Of a stretch of 64,000 nucleotides of DNA, positions 34,472 to 44,796 are shown in pieces; the first letter of the stretch is position 1; the number at the start of each line of letters is the position of its first letter. The position numbers and the translations under genes are program-made. Below the pieces are notes generated by a model. That model made no database searches. It was not told the origin of the DNA and saw only the letters and a list, made by a program, of their open reading frames with translations. Location of the stretch: NCBI RefSeq assembly GCF_004571195.1, contig NZ_CP038271.1:558001-622000 (forward strand), read 5' to 3'. Source of the DNA: Legionella geestiana. GTDB lineage: Bacteria > Pseudomonadota > Gammaproteobacteria > Legionellales > Legionellaceae.

Positions 34472-36724
34472 ATGCCAGGCAACAAAGTCAGCGTTTATCA
34501 GGGCAAATATACCGAAGTGTTAAATCAGGTAATGATGCCTGGTTTAGTGCAGAGCAGGTTGAAAAAAGATGATGCTGTAAACTGGTCAAAGATGTGGACT
34601 GATCTTCCGCGCACACGTTATTTGCTGACTGATGGAAGCTCTCTCGAAGAATATCTTCTGCCTTTGGTCTCTTGGGAACCAAATACTGAAAACGATGCAG
34701 CAATACCTTATATGCAGGGTGAAATTAATAGCAGTATTTGGAATGATGCGTTTATCCATGAGCTCGTAATGAGTAACATCAACGAAGAAGGTCTACTCAA
34801 AAACCCTGATGGACAAACGCTGGAACAATTCTCTTTTGTTTACCTCGATGACACAAAAACACTGTGCGGGGTGAGTGTAGTTTATCAAAAAAATAATCCC
34901 GAGATTTTTTATGCGAGTGTGATTAGAAATTGTCGAGCTCCTGCCAATGAGCGGGAGGTGTTTTGTATGGTTTCCGAGACAATTTCAACCCGAAGAGGGC
35001 GGGAGTGTTATCCAGATCCAGGTCATTTGACGGAACTGCACAAAGCCAGTCAGCAGTTTCGAGGCTTTTTAAGGAGTCGTGAACTTTATGAAAACATGCA
35101 TGACTTATTTACCGGTCGCGCTGTAAATATTGAGGCACATGCGAGGTTCGATGCTACTAAAAACTCAAGTTCAGGAGAAACCAAAACCCTGTATTTCGAA
35201 GAAAAAATTCAAGAGCAATTTCCCGGCAGTATCCTTAGCAATGATCATGGCAGACGCGTTTATAGCAGCGCTCAAGCACAGCGAGCCGCACTAAACGGCA
35301 AGCCCCTGCGTATCCGGGGAAACTACACCGAGGTCTCTAATTTCCTTAATATTGGATATCAGAAAGACAGACCCGAGGATATCGCCCGCGATATCAGCCG
35401 AATGACTTATGTAGATAGCCCGGCTAATCCTGCTGAAGCTTACCTATCGCGCTTAGAGACATGGGTCGAGGGTGCCTCAGTGGAAGATGGTCTTCGCTAT
35501 AATCAGGGAGACCTTGATGCGGGTCATTTTTCCAACTTTCTGCCAGTATGGATATCCCTTCAGAATCCGGGAGTCCAACAAGAGACCAGAGAAATTTCAA
35601 AATTCTCGTTTGCCTATATCGATGATAATGGGGTGCCATGTGGTATGACCATCCAGCACGTGCAAGGCACACCACACTGGACCGCCTCTATTATTCGCAA
35701 TACTCTGGCAAAACCTGAAGAACGTGAAGTTGAATTCCTGTGCTCACCTGAAATCGCGGCCACTCTGCCCCCCTCCTCCGAGGGCGTAGAGCTAACATTA
35801 ACAGAAAGTACGCAGGCAGCACGTGACGACTTTATGCAAAGACTGGATTCAGGGCACGTGAGCAAGCTTCTTCATGAATTTAGAGTTTTTACTGACACAG
35901 GTGAACCTTCATCAGATATTGGCGAATTACAGGGAGAGGGTCAGAAAGGTGTGGAGTTTAGAAAAAGGGCTCCCGATTTTGCCACACGCATCAATCCAGA
36001 ATCATCCGAAGCGGCTCAGAGTCGTCCATCGGATGAGGAAAGCCTTGCGGAGCGGATAGGTAAGCTTGCCTTTAAAAGTCCTCCGCCTGCCGCAAAGGCG
36101 AGTTCTTCAGGTTTTCGTCTGAACGTTCAAACTGGAGATAACAGCCCACGAACAGCTCCGGCCCGTGCTCCCGCCCCTTCTTTCTTCGAGCGCAACAAAT
36201 TTTCTCTGCCGCTCACCATTGCAGCAGGGGTAGCCGCCGTTGCACTGGTCGCCCTTGCGGGCGTCTTCACCGCGGGCATCGTGCCCACTATCCTTGGAGT
36301 ATGCGGCATTGTCGCTGGCGGCATCTGTATTGCTGGTGCGGTGAAAGTCTTAATCAACGAAAAAGAAGAAAAAGCACGGCTGCAAGAGGCGGAGCGGGGG
36401 CAACAAGGCTCGGAAGCAATGATGCTGAAAGCAATGGATAAGGGGCATGGAAATAGTGCCCTTAATCCGAAAAATGCTCAAGGTGCAGGGGCAGGCGCAG
36501 AGATGGATTCCCGCCTGCGCGGGAACGACACAGGAGCTGGTGCGGCGCCAAAACCAGTTAAAGGCATATTAAGAAAAGGTGATTCACCTCAAAAGTCAAC
36601 TAAAAGGGTTCAATTTGATCTTCCCAAAGAAGATACTGGCGCAGGTGTAGGTTTTACGGACTCGGATGATGAGGACGACTCTTTAACCGATTCAACTGGC
36701 CCCAGATTAGGAATGAACGGCTAA
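34472..36724 (+). CDS. large orphan protein with duplicated domain and membrane hairpin, effector candidate
   Basis: The protein has 750 aa. Two related domains of about 190 residues lie at roughly 10-205 and 280-465: compare GKYTEV with GNYTEV, FSFVYLDDTKTLCG with FSFAYIDDNGVPCG, and ASVIRNCRAPANEREV with ASIIRNTLAKPEEREV. A hydrophobic hairpin of two helices follows at about 577-627, then a Gly/Ala-rich polar tail with acidic DSDDEDDS. There is no signal peptide, so the hairpin would suit insertion into a host membrane after secretion; that is inference. Residues 678-686 are encoded by an inserted palindromic repeat. Ribosome site GGGGGAGAG is strong. Confidence 0.6.
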   Translation: MPGNKVSVYQGKYTEVLNQVMMPGLVQSRLKKDDAVNWSKMWTDLPRTRYLLTDGSSLEEYLLPLVSWEPNTENDAAIPYMQGEINSSIWNDAFIHELVMSNINEEGLLKNPDGQTLEQFSFVYLDDTKTLCGVSVVYQKNNPEIFYASVIRNCRAPANEREVFCMVSETISTRRGRECYPDPGHLTELHKASQQFRGFLRSRELYENMHDLFTGRAVNIEAHARFDATKNSSSGETKTLYFEEKIQEQFPGSILSNDHGRRVYSSAQAQRAALNGKPLRIRGNYTEVSNFLNIGYQKDRPEDIARDISRMTYVDSPANPAEAYLSRLETWVEGASVEDGLRYNQGDLDAGHFSNFLPVWISLQNPGVQQETREISKFSFAYIDDNGVPCGMTIQHVQGTPHWTASIIRNTLAKPEEREVEFLCSPEIAATLPPSSEGVELTLTESTQAARDDFMQRLDSGHVSKLLHEFRVFTDTGEPSSDIGELQGEGQKGVEFRKRAPDFATRINPESSEAAQSRPSDEESLAERIGKLAFKSPPPAAKASSSGFRLNVQTGDNSPRTAPARAPAPSFFERNKFSLPLTIAAGVAAVALVALAGVFTAGIVPTILGVCGIVAGGICIAGAVKVLINEKEEKARLQEAERGQQGSEAMMLKAMDKGHGNSALNPKNAQGAGAGAEMDSRLRGNDTGAGAAPKPVKGILRKGDSPQKSTKRVQFDLPKEDTGAGVGFTDSDDEDDSLTDSTGPRLGMNG
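36505..36531. repeat. palindromic repeat inserted in frame in a coding sequence
   Basis: The stretch around ggattcccgcctgcgcggga forms a 7-bp stem (ttcccgc / gcgggaa) with a ctgc loop. It matches the widely dispersed intergenic palindrome of proteobacteria that reads DSRLRGND in one frame, and is translated here as residues 678-686 of the 750-aa protein. Confidence 0.7.
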
Positions 36725-38508
36725 ACCCCCGGCACCGCCGCGAGCAGCTCGCGGGTGTAGGGGTGTTGCGGGTGTTGCAGCAGGGTGAGCGCATCGTTGG
36801 CCTCAACAATGCGCCCCTGCTGCATCACCATTACCCTGTCAGCAAGCCATGAAACGACGGCCATGTTGTGCGTAATGAACAGACAGGCAATGCCGGTTTC
36901 CTGCTGCAGCGTTTTAATAAGGTTCAGGATTTGCGCCTGCACCGACATGTCAAGCGCGCTCGTTGGCTCGTCACAAATCAGCACGCTGGGGTCGGTTGCG
37001 AGTGCACGGGCGATGCAGATACGCTGGCGCTGACCGCCTGAGAATTGATGCGGGTAGCGTGTCAGTGCACTTTTAGGCAGGTTAACCGCATCGAGCAGTA
37101 CCGGGAGACGCGCGTCTATCGCACGGGCTTTCATCCCCTCTGCACGTAACCCCTCGGCAAGAATATCGGCAATAGTCATGCGCGGATTCATAGAACCGAA
37201 AGGGTCTTGAAAAATCACCTGTACCTCACGGCGAAAGGCGCGCATGTCTTTTTTAGAATGCGGCGAAATCTCGCGGCCTTCAAAGCGGATGGAGCCCGCG
37301 TGCATCGGCAGCAGTCCTAAAAGCGCGCGGCTTAAAGTCGTTTTGCCACAGCCCGACTCGCCAACGAGCGCCAGCGTCTCACCACGCTTAAGCTCAAGCG
37401 ACACCCCGTCGACTGCACGAAACACCTGTCCTCGGCGCACACGGTACTCCACCACCATGTCACGCACCGAGAGCACTTCCTCAAACGAACCGGACCTCGC
37501 GGGCAGTGGTGATGACACGCCTGATACTTCAGGCAGCGCACCAGGATCCGGGTACCAGTGACACCTGACAGCGACACCGGGCGTTAACACCTGCAATGCC
37601 GGCACATCCGTTTTACAGCACGCCCTCACATACGCGCAGCGTGGATGAAATGCACAGCCCGAAGGTCGCGCATCGGCCGCCGGAACGCTCCCGGGAATAG
37701 CCGCAAGCCAGTGGGCGCGGTTTTGAAGCCCGGGCAGAGACGCCATAAGCTGGCGGGAATACGGGTGGTGAGGCGCCTGAAAATAACGGACTGCAGGAGC
37801 CACTTCGACAATTTCACCGGCATACAGCACATACACCCTGTCAGCCACCGCCTTCACCACCCCAAGGTCGTGCGTCACGAGCAGCATGCTCATGCCAAAA
37901 CGCTGCTGCAACCGCTTTAACAGTGCAAGAATCTGCGCCTGCAGCGTCACATCCAGCGCGGTAGTCGGTTCATCGGCGACCAGAATATCAGGATTACAGG
38001 CCAGTGCCATCGCAATGACAACCCGCTGCTTCTGTCCGCCTGAAAGCTGGTGCGGGTAATGGCGAAGCCGCTCGGCGGGATTCGGCATTTCTACCGCCAG
38101 CATCAGCTCCAGCATGCGCGCCTGTACCTCTTTTGGGCTGAGCGAGGTGTGCAGGTACAAGGATTCTGCAAGCTGCTCACCAATGGTCTTCACGGGATTA
38201 AGTGCTGTCATCGGCTCCTGAAACACCATGGCAATGCGCCGCCCCCTGAAACGGCGCATCACGCGCTCCTGAAGGTTCAGGAGGTTCACATCCCCAAGCC
38301 ATACTTCACTCGTTTCCCCAAAAGCGGCCCCCTCGGGCAAAAGGCGCATCAGAGCAAGAGATGTCATCGACTTGCCGGAACCAGATTCACCAAGAAGGGC
38401 CACGGTTTCGCCAGGATTCAGGGTGAGTTCGGCTTCTTGCAGCACATTGACCGGAGGACTGCCCGCAAAACTCACGCGTAAATCGCGCACTTCAACAGGA
38501 CTGGTCAT
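36721..38508 (-). CDS. peptide-type ABC transporter, fused double ATPase (YejF/OppDF-like)
   Basis: The protein has 595 aa with two complete ABC ATPase domains. Domain 1 has Walker A GESGSGKS, signature LSGGQKQR and Walker [12 protein letters not shown]. Domain 2 has [16 protein letters not shown] and [11 protein letters not shown]. Between them lies the oppD-type C-terminal Cys motif ([12 protein letters not shown]), as in oligopeptide importers. No permease or binding-protein gene adjoins, so it is an orphan that must pair with subunits encoded elsewhere. A GGAGG site precedes the ATG, which overlaps the serine hydrolase gene by 17 bp. Its stop overlaps that of the convergent 750-aa gene. 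Confidence 0.9.
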   Translation of the reverse strand: MTSPVEVRDLRVSFAGSPPVNVLQEAELTLNPGETVALLGESGSGKSMTSLALMRLLPEGAAFGETSEVWLGDVNLLNLQERVMRRFRGRRIAMVFQEPMTALNPVKTIGEQLAESLYLHTSLSPKEVQARMLELMLAVEMPNPAERLRHYPHQLSGGQKQRVVIAMALACNPDILVADEPTTALDVTLQAQILALLKRLQQRFGMSMLLVTHDLGVVKAVADRVYVLYAGEIVEVAPAVRYFQAPHHPYSRQLMASLPGLQNRAHWLAAIPGSVPAADARPSGCAFHPRCAYVRACCKTDVPALQVLTPGVAVRCHWYPDPGALPEVSGVSSPLPARSGSFEEVLSVRDMVVEYRVRRGQVFRAVDGVSLELKRGETLALVGESGCGKTTLSRALLGLLPMHAGSIRFEGREISPHSKKDMRAFRREVQVIFQDPFGSMNPRMTIADILAEGLRAEGMKARAIDARLPVLLDAVNLPKSALTRYPHQFSGGQRQRICIARALATDPSVLICDEPTSALDMSVQAQILNLIKTLQQETGIACLFITHNMAVVSWLADRVMVMQQGRIVEANDALTLLQHPQHPYTRELLAAVPGV

Positions 38509-39766
38509 GCCCTACCTCCAAAAGTGCGCAGGGCGGTGGCGCTTTATGGCACTGCAGTTGTGGGTTCGCTGTCAGTACCGCGTCATAAAGCGCCATGTTG
38601 AGCTGGTAGATATTATCGCCCTCATCACCATTCGCCGCGGTTTTACTGTTCAAGGCCACAGCAGTTGCCACTTCGTTGCAGGGGTCAAACACGTACATCA
38701 TGCGAAAGCCAAGGGTTCCTCCCTCGTACACAAAATAACGGTGTGCCTTGCCCGCATCGTACACGTACCCTACCCCAAGCCCAAAAGCATAAGGGTCTTC
38801 AGGCTCAACACGCGGGATTTTCGCACCACTTTGCATCGATACTACATCCAAAAGCTCGCGCAGCACCCGCGGGCGCGAAGACTCCGGTACAAATTCCGCA
38901 TGAAAAAGGGTGTGCACCCAGCGCAATACATCATCCGTAGTCGAGACCAGTGCCCCGGCGCCCGATGCCCAGGAAAGGTTGTTTTCTGTAATATCGACAG
39001 CGCGCTTGTTGGCCTCATCAAAATAATAGCCGCGTGCTTTGCGTGGGAGAATGGCATCCTGCACCTCCTGCCACGCCTTACCGGCAGGATAAAAGGTATC
39101 ACTTAAAAATTTATCAAGGAGGCGCGTTTGCAGCTGGTGCGAAAATGCATCATGCGTTGCCGCTTCCACGACAAGGGCCGCCAGAACATAGTTGGTGTTG
39201 GAGTAGTCAAACTGACCGCGCACGGGAGCAGGCTGATTCTTTGGCGCCACGGCATAGGAAACGAGCTCTTCGTCCGTCCAGTCTGCCTGCAGATTTTGCG
39301 CAACCAGCTTGAAAAAATCTTCATTCTGCGTGTAGCCCGGAATACCGCTGGTCATATTGAGAAGCTCTCGAATGCGCACATCGCGCCAGCGGGTATACTG
39401 GGGCAGCCATTTGCCGAGCGGGTCATCGAGCGACAGCACCCCCTCGCTCTGAAGCTGTAAAAGAAGAGCGGCCGTAAAGGACTTGGTAATACTGCCAATT
39501 TCAAAAAGCGTATCCTTTGAGACATCGTGCCCAAAAGGTTCATACCCGGTGCGCCCCCGATAGACACTGAGAATCTCAGGGGCATTGGGGTGCGGAACCC
39601 ATACGGATGCCGCCACTCCGGTAACATGTTCAGCCTGGCCACTTTCCTGAAGATAGCGCTCCACCACCTGCTGCATCGCCGTCTGCAGCAGCTTCGGCAC
39701 TCCTCCAGCCTGCGCGTAGCCTGCAAGTACGCAGAGTGTCATTAATACACATGAGAGGCGTGTCAT
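38492..39766 (-). CDS. exported serine hydrolase, class C beta-lactamase family
   Basis: The protein has 424 aa with a signal peptide (about residues 1-20, ending YAQA). SITKSFTAALLLQL contains the S-x-x-K nucleophile and YSNTNY the second catalytic Tyr of the beta-lactamase/DD-peptidase/esterase family. A third element, the HTG-like box, is represented by YEGGTLGF. Members include AmpC-like enzymes, peptidases acting on D-amino acids and esterases; the substrate cannot be told. Coupling to a peptide-type ABC ATPase suggests a link with peptide or murein-fragment use. AAGGAA precedes the ATG. Confidence 0.88.
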   Translation of the reverse strand: MTRLSCVLMTLCVLAGYAQAGGVPKLLQTAMQQVVERYLQESGQAEHVTGVAASVWVPHPNAPEILSVYRGRTGYEPFGHDVSKDTLFEIGSITKSFTAALLLQLQSEGVLSLDDPLGKWLPQYTRWRDVRIRELLNMTSGIPGYTQNEDFFKLVAQNLQADWTDEELVSYAVAPKNQPAPVRGQFDYSNTNYVLAALVVEAATHDAFSHQLQTRLLDKFLSDTFYPAGKAWQEVQDAILPRKARGYYFDEANKRAVDITENNLSWASGAGALVSTTDDVLRWVHTLFHAEFVPESSRPRVLRELLDVVSMQSGAKIPRVEPEDPYAFGLGVGYVYDAGKAHRYFVYEGGTLGFRMMYVFDPCNEVATAVALNSKTAANGDEGDNIYQLNMALYDAVLTANPQLQCHKAPPPCALLEVGHDQSC

Positions 39767-39846
39767 GTTTCCTTAACCTTCATTCTGCTGGCTATCCCCA
39801 CGGGTTTGTTTTATAGTTTCGGCTTTTTTGCACTCAACCTCAATCC

Positions 39847-41088
39847 ATGAACCGCTCTTTTACTGCAGCTTTTTCGAAAACCGCGCCCTCGCCGATTAAC
39901 ATTCTGGGCGTTGGTGTGTCGTTTGTGCTCTTTCAGTTTTTTTTACAGCTCTCGTTTGGCGTAGTGGTCAGCGCCATTATTCCTGAGCTGAAGCTGAGCG
40001 CTTTCAGCGCCGGACTTCTCAGTAGCGCATTCTACTACGTTTATACCAGTCTGCAGATACCCGTAGGCCTGCTTTTTGACCGAAAAAGTACGCGTAACCT
40101 GCTGGCGTTCAATGCTGGCCTGTGTGCCATCGGCTGTTTTATCTTTGCAAACGGCCACAGCCTGTCAGCACTCTTTGTCGGGCGTTTAATTATCGGTACC
40201 GGTTCTGCCTTTGCTTTTGTTGGCGTTTCGCATCTGATTCGCTCAAATTTTCCGCTGAAACGCTTTGCGCTCCTGATTGGTCTTGCGGAAACCTTAAGCT
40301 TCACCATGACGGTACTCGGCATGCTCTTTCTCGGCCACCTGACCCACCGCTTTGGCTGGCGAAGCCTCATGGATGCGGCCGGGGGACTCGGGCTCGTGAT
40401 AGCCCTGCTCTGCTGGCGATATCTGCCTTCACGAACACCGGTGTTTCTGAAAAGCCCTCCGATTGTCACGCAAACGCTTAAGCTCCTTCAAGACCGGCGC
40501 GTGCTCGCCAATGGCCTCTTCGCAGGGCTTGGGTTTTCCGTTATTACTGTGTTTGCCGCCCTCTGGGCCGTGCCTTTTCTTACGATAAAGCTGAACTGCA
40601 CTTTGCAAATCGCCGGCGCACTTGATGCGCTGATTTTTTTAGGCGCCGCGGCAAGCTGCCCGCTCTTTGGCTATCTCGCAACGCACCTGCCCAAACGCCG
40701 ACCGCTTCTGACTGCGTCCTGCCTCCTCACAGCCCTGCTTATCCTGCTGCTTTTATACCTGCCCACCGATAATCTGCTGCTGACCGGCGCCCTGCTCTTT
40801 GCCATTGGACTTTTTTGTGGGGGCTATATGCTTGCTTTTGCCATCGGTAACGAACTGGTGCCGGCACATGCACGCTCCGCCTGTACAGGCTTCACCAACA
40901 CCTTCGCGATGCTCACGGCGCCATTGATTCAACCGTTCATTGGCTGGCTGCTGGATGTGCAAACACAGGACGCACTCAATCCAGGGATTGCCGAGTATCA
41001 AACCGCCCTGCTTATCCTGCCATCAGCACTGCTGCTTGCGGCTTTTCTTGTGTGGCAAGTGCCGGAAAAAACCGCTGTCCACCGATAA
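39847..41088 (+). CDS. MFS transporter
   Basis: The protein has 413 aa with 12 predicted helices. The loop 2-3 motif appears as PVGLLFDRKSTRN, and the second half has a related FGYLATHLPKRRP. GRLIIGTGSAFAFVGVSHLIR is a typical helix 4. Legionella relatives include amino-acid (Pht) and siderophore-linked transporters, but nothing here decides the substrate. The last 77 bp lie antisense over the end of the 41012 gene. Divergent from the serine hydrolase across 80 bp. Confidence 0.82.
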   Translation: MNRSFTAAFSKTAPSPINILGVGVSFVLFQFFLQLSFGVVVSAIIPELKLSAFSAGLLSSAFYYVYTSLQIPVGLLFDRKSTRNLLAFNAGLCAIGCFIFANGHSLSALFVGRLIIGTGSAFAFVGVSHLIRSNFPLKRFALLIGLAETLSFTMTVLGMLFLGHLTHRFGWRSLMDAAGGLGLVIALLCWRYLPSRTPVFLKSPPIVTQTLKLLQDRRVLANGLFAGLGFSVITVFAALWAVPFLTIKLNCTLQIAGALDALIFLGAAASCPLFGYLATHLPKRRPLLTASCLLTALLILLLLYLPTDNLLLTGALLFAIGLFCGGYMLAFAIGNELVPAHARSACTGFTNTFAMLTAPLIQPFIGWLLDVQTQDALNPGIAEYQTALLILPSALLLAAFLVWQVPEKTAVHR

Positions 41089-42010
41089 AGTCTTCACTGA
41101 AGGCGCAAAAGCCTGTTGTGTTCTGGTAGTCAAAGAAACCAGCAACCAGCTCGGGCTGGCGCACAAAACCGGACTCTGGGGGCGGCAGGAGCGCATTGAC
41201 AAAAGACAGCTCTCGCTTAGGAGCACTCAGCATGACTTTCCAAACGCCATCCTCGCCCTTGTGCACCTGCACAAACTGCGACATTTCCTGCGACTGACCA
41301 CTTGCATCGCGCCAACCGGCAACCGCACCGCGCAAGGCGGATTTTTCAGGAAGACGCGCAGCATAAAAACCGGAACCGTCTGAAAAACGGCAAAAAAGCC
41401 CCATGAGAGTGCTGTCAAGCGCCATCTGCTCTTTCAAAACAACCTGACGAAACCAGGCGTGCGGTGCCGTAACAAAAACCTCTCCATCTGTAGTCTGCAG
41501 GTGTCCATTCACCCGGCTGGTTTGAGTAATTTCAAGTGTAATGCCTTTATGCAGTGCATGTGTTTCGCGGGTATTGGTACCTGGCTTCAGCATATCGACC
41601 CGAAAATTAAAGCCGGCGCGACCTTCGGGCTTAACGCCAAAAATCCAGCTGTCGTTGATGGGATTATAGCGCACGAAAGCACGCCCTACGCGCCAGCTGG
41701 CTTTGCTGCCGTCTTCAAGAATGGCTTCAGCGTCTTCGAAAAGAATAACCTTATTGTTTTTTGCACGTACCACGAGCGCTGTCGCCCAAAAGCGCCCAAG
41801 ATTGCGGCGCATGCGAAAATAATACCCGTAACGCTCACCGTCTTCACTGGTCACAAGGCCTGAAAACAGTACACTGGCATGGAGATTGTCCATCAGTCCG
41901 GGTTGTGCCTGTGCTGCTGGAACGGGGGCGAGCTGCGACTCCCCCACAGCAGCAGCCGCTGCCGTACTCCAGAGGAACCCGCAAACCAATAATAATCGGA
42001 GTATTCGCAT
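41012..42010 (-). CDS. exported protein, possible AttH/CrtC-like beta barrel
   Basis: The protein has 332 aa and a signal peptide with cleavage near AAAAA (residues 15-20). The mature part is strand-rich with aromatic pairs (GERYGYYFRMRR, HAWFRQVVLKEQM, GLFCRFSDGSGFYAARLP), a layout that recalls AttH/carotenoid-hydratase lipocalin-like proteins, but I cannot confirm the family. It begins 1 bp after lpxK on the same strand, so it may be made with LpxK and MsbA and act at the envelope. Its 3' end overlaps the convergent MFS gene. Confidence 0.55.
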   Translation of the reverse strand: MRILRLLLVCGFLWSTAAAAAVGESQLAPVPAAQAQPGLMDNLHASVLFSGLVTSEDGERYGYYFRMRRNLGRFWATALVVRAKNNKVILFEDAEAILEDGSKASWRVGRAFVRYNPINDSWIFGVKPEGRAGFNFRVDMLKPGTNTRETHALHKGITLEITQTSRVNGHLQTTDGEVFVTAPHAWFRQVVLKEQMALDSTLMGLFCRFSDGSGFYAARLPEKSALRGAVAGWRDASGQSQEMSQFVQVHKGEDGVWKVMLSAPKRELSFVNALLPPPESGFVRQPELVAGFFDYQNTTGFCAFSEDFIGGQRFFPALATQEKPQAAVLMAG

Positions 42011-42011
42011 C

Positions 42012-42977
42012 TCAATTAATCCTCAGGGCGCGACAAAGCGCCTCCCAAAAATCCGGTGAAAGTGTGGCCTCCACCGGCAGACAATACATGGTTTCCGTTG
42101 CAAATGGCTGGCATTTTACCGCATCTTTCTCCGTCATCAGAACCGTTGGCTCTGAAAACGCCAAATCCCGCGCCTCAAAGGGGTGGTGATCGGGAAAAGG
42201 GTACGGGTGATGCGCAATGCCAAGCGCGCTTAGTGTCTCAAAAAAACGTCCGGGATTGCCAGTACCCGCAACGGCTGCCACCGGTTGTGAGAGCGCATTG
42301 ACTGGCATGCTGACATTATCGGTTAAGCGGCGTACATCCCGGGCCTCGAGCGTCATGGTATAAGCCCCAGGCCTCACCCCGCCGTTTACCACCACCATAT
42401 CCACGCTTCGAAGCCGACCTGCAGGCTCTCTGAGCGGGCCGGCAGGCAGGCACATGCCATTGCCAGGGCCGCGCTGCCCGTCAATGACGGCGATTTCAAG
42501 CGTTCGTCCCAGTGCATAGTGTTGCAGGCCATCGTCAGAAAGCACAAGGTTTACACGCTCCGTTTTTAAAAGGTATTCAACCGCGCGCACCCGCTGCGGG
42601 TCAATCACTACCGGACAGCCGGTTTTTTGCGCGAGCAGCAGCGGCTCATCGCCGCTGACAGCCGCTGTATCCTCCGGCAATACCCGATGCGGAAACGCGG
42701 GGGGGTTCGCGCCATAGCCGCGACTGACAATGCCAACCTTAAAACCACGTTCACTGAAATAACGCGCAAGGGCTGCCACCAGAGGCGTTTTACCGGCCCC
42801 GCCAACCGTGAGGTTGCCGACTACAATGACGGGCAGGGGAAACACGGTTTGCCGAAATCGGCACAAAAAAGCTCTGCGCGCACACACAATCATTCGATAG
42901 ACGAGCGAGAACGGCCACAGTAACCAGCGCGCGGGATGACGGGTATACCAGAGGGCATCAACCAGGGAGGGCTTCAT
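42012..42977 (-). CDS. lpxK: tetraacyldisaccharide 4'-kinase
   Basis: Sixth step of lipid A synthesis: it phosphorylates the 4' position of the tetraacyl disaccharide at the inner membrane. The protein has 321 aa. One N-terminal hydrophobic segment anchors it; VGNLTVGGAGKTPLV holds the Walker A loop, and SDDGLQHYALGR the catalytic Asp region. It overlaps msbA by 20 bp, the common msbA-lpxK order, so lipid A completion and export are produced together. Confidence 0.95.
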   Translation of the reverse strand: MKPSLVDALWYTRHPARWLLWPFSLVYRMIVCARRAFLCRFRQTVFPLPVIVVGNLTVGGAGKTPLVAALARYFSERGFKVGIVSRGYGANPPAFPHRVLPEDTAAVSGDEPLLLAQKTGCPVVIDPQRVRAVEYLLKTERVNLVLSDDGLQHYALGRTLEIAVIDGQRGPGNGMCLPAGPLREPAGRLRSVDMVVVNGGVRPGAYTMTLEARDVRRLTDNVSMPVNALSQPVAAVAGTGNPGRFFETLSALGIAHHPYPFPDHHPFEARDLAFSEPTVLMTEKDAVKCQPFATETMYCLPVEATLSPDFWEALCRALRIN

Positions 42978-44751
42978 TCAGCAGTTCGCCTGTGAGAGAG
43001 TCCGTAATCTCAGCGTGCGCCCCGGCACGGCAAAGTTTGGCATAATGTCCGTTTAAGGCAAGCAGCGATTCATGTGTGCCCTGCTCCACGACCCGCCCGC
43101 GATACAGCACGACAATCCGGTCGGCTCGCATAATGGTCGAAAGACGATGGGCAATCACCAGAGTGGTGCGGTTTTTCATCACCTGTTCAAGCGCCTCCTG
43201 AATGTAACGCTCAGATTCGCTGTCAAGCGCGGAGGTGGCTTCATCGAGAATCAGCACCGGTGCGTCTTTGAGGATGGCACGGGCAATCGCTATGCGCTGA
43301 CGCTGGCCGCCCGAAAGCAGTACGCCGTTCTCCCCCACCAGTGTCTGATAGCCTTCTGGCATGCGCTCAATGAACTCATGCGCACCGGCGAGGCGCGCGG
43401 CACGCTCAACAGCGTCTGCAGTAGCCTCAAAATGACCATACGCAATGTTGTTGGCGAGTGTGTCGTTAAACAGGGTAACCTGTTGATTGACCATCGCCAT
43501 CTGTGCGCGCAGGCTGCTTAAAGTCAGCGTATGTATGGGCTGGCCATCCAGCGTAATGCGCCCCGATTCAAGCTCATAAAAGCGCGGAAGCAGGCTTGCA
43601 AGTGTCGTTTTACCACTGCCCGAATGCCCGACTACGGCGACAGTCTCTCCGGCACCAATGCGAAAACTGACATCCTTTAATACCGTTTTATTTCCCGCGT
43701 AGGCAAAACTCACGTTCTCAAAGGCGATATCACCGCGCGCACGACCGGCAAAGGGCACTCCGTCCAGAGACTCAGGCGGCGTATCCAGCAGCGTAAACAC
43801 GCTCTCCGCTCCCGCAAGCCCGCGCTGAATAGTGGCATTGAGGGTGGTCAGCGTTTTCATTGGTTTGATAAGCTGGAGCATGGCCGCAATAATTGCGAGA
43901 AAAGAACCTGCGGTTATCGTAATCACGGAAGATAATTGAATGGCCGCGAGAATAATCAGTGCAATCCCGAGTGCTATCACAAACTGCACGCCGGCAACGT
44001 TCAGCACTTTGGTCATCGCGACTTTCATGTCATTACGGCGCGAATCCGTCGTGGCGCGGTTAAATTTGGCGATTTCGTAGCGAATGCCGCCGAATATCCG
44101 CAGCACGCGATAGCTTTCGATGGCTTCCGATGCGATTTCCGTCACCTGCCCCATGGTTTTCTGTACCCGATGGCTGATCCGGCGCACCCGCCGGTTAGTG
44201 TAGTTGACGATGAGACCGATAAAAGGAATGGTCAGGAGAAACATCAGCGACAATTGCCAGCAAAGGAGCATCATCACGGTAAGGAGGCCAATCACGAGGC
44301 AGCTGTTCTGCACAAAATCCGTGAGGGCGTCCGCACTCACCTGCGCGACCTGTTCCACGTCATAGAGAATGCGCGAGAGCATCTGGCCGGAAGTGGCGTT
44401 GTCATAATAGCTGGCCGGCAGACGCACGACATGCGCAAACACGCGCTCCCGCAGTACCTGTACCACGCGCCGCGCCACCCAGGTCATGCAATAACTGCCA
44501 AGTGCGCTTACAAGCCCCCTGAGGGTAATTCCGGCCAGTACAATCAGCGGGATTTTGCGCACAAAGTCGAGATCAATGTTGATAAACCCCTTGTCGAGAA
44601 ACGGGCGCATCAGCCACGTAAAGCCCGCATCGATACCGGAATAGAGAACGTTGGCGACAACGCCAAGCAACAACACCGGCCAGAAGGGTCGGACAAAAAC
44701 CAGCAGGCGCGCGTACAGGACACGCGTCTTGCCGTGAACCTGTTTTTTCAT
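42958..44751 (-). CDS. msbA: lipid A export ABC transporter MsbA
   Basis: Flips the lipid A-core across the inner membrane. The protein has 597 aa from the ATG at 44751; a TTG four codons earlier also fits the frame. Six membrane helices occupy residues about 1-325. The ATPase follows with [24 protein letters not shown] and LILDEATSALD. Neither start has a strong ribosome site. It lies 45 bp after pyrD and overlaps lpxK. Confidence 0.94.
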   Translation of the reverse strand: MKKQVHGKTRVLYARLLVFVRPFWPVLLLGVVANVLYSGIDAGFTWLMRPFLDKGFINIDLDFVRKIPLIVLAGITLRGLVSALGSYCMTWVARRVVQVLRERVFAHVVRLPASYYDNATSGQMLSRILYDVEQVAQVSADALTDFVQNSCLVIGLLTVMMLLCWQLSLMFLLTIPFIGLIVNYTNRRVRRISHRVQKTMGQVTEIASEAIESYRVLRIFGGIRYEIAKFNRATTDSRRNDMKVAMTKVLNVAGVQFVIALGIALIILAAIQLSSVITITAGSFLAIIAAMLQLIKPMKTLTTLNATIQRGLAGAESVFTLLDTPPESLDGVPFAGRARGDIAFENVSFAYAGNKTVLKDVSFRIGAGETVAVVGHSGSGKTTLASLLPRFYELESGRITLDGQPIHTLTLSSLRAQMAMVNQQVTLFNDTLANNIAYGHFEATADAVERAARLAGAHEFIERMPEGYQTLVGENGVLLSGGQRQRIAIARAILKDAPVLILDEATSALDSESERYIQEALEQVMKNRTTLVIAHRLSTIMRADRIVVLYRGRVVEQGTHESLLALNGHYAKLCRAGAHAEITDSLTGELLNEALPG

Positions 44752-44796
44752 GGACAAGGGCAAGGGTTGGAAAGAAACAGCGACGATTGTACCTTT

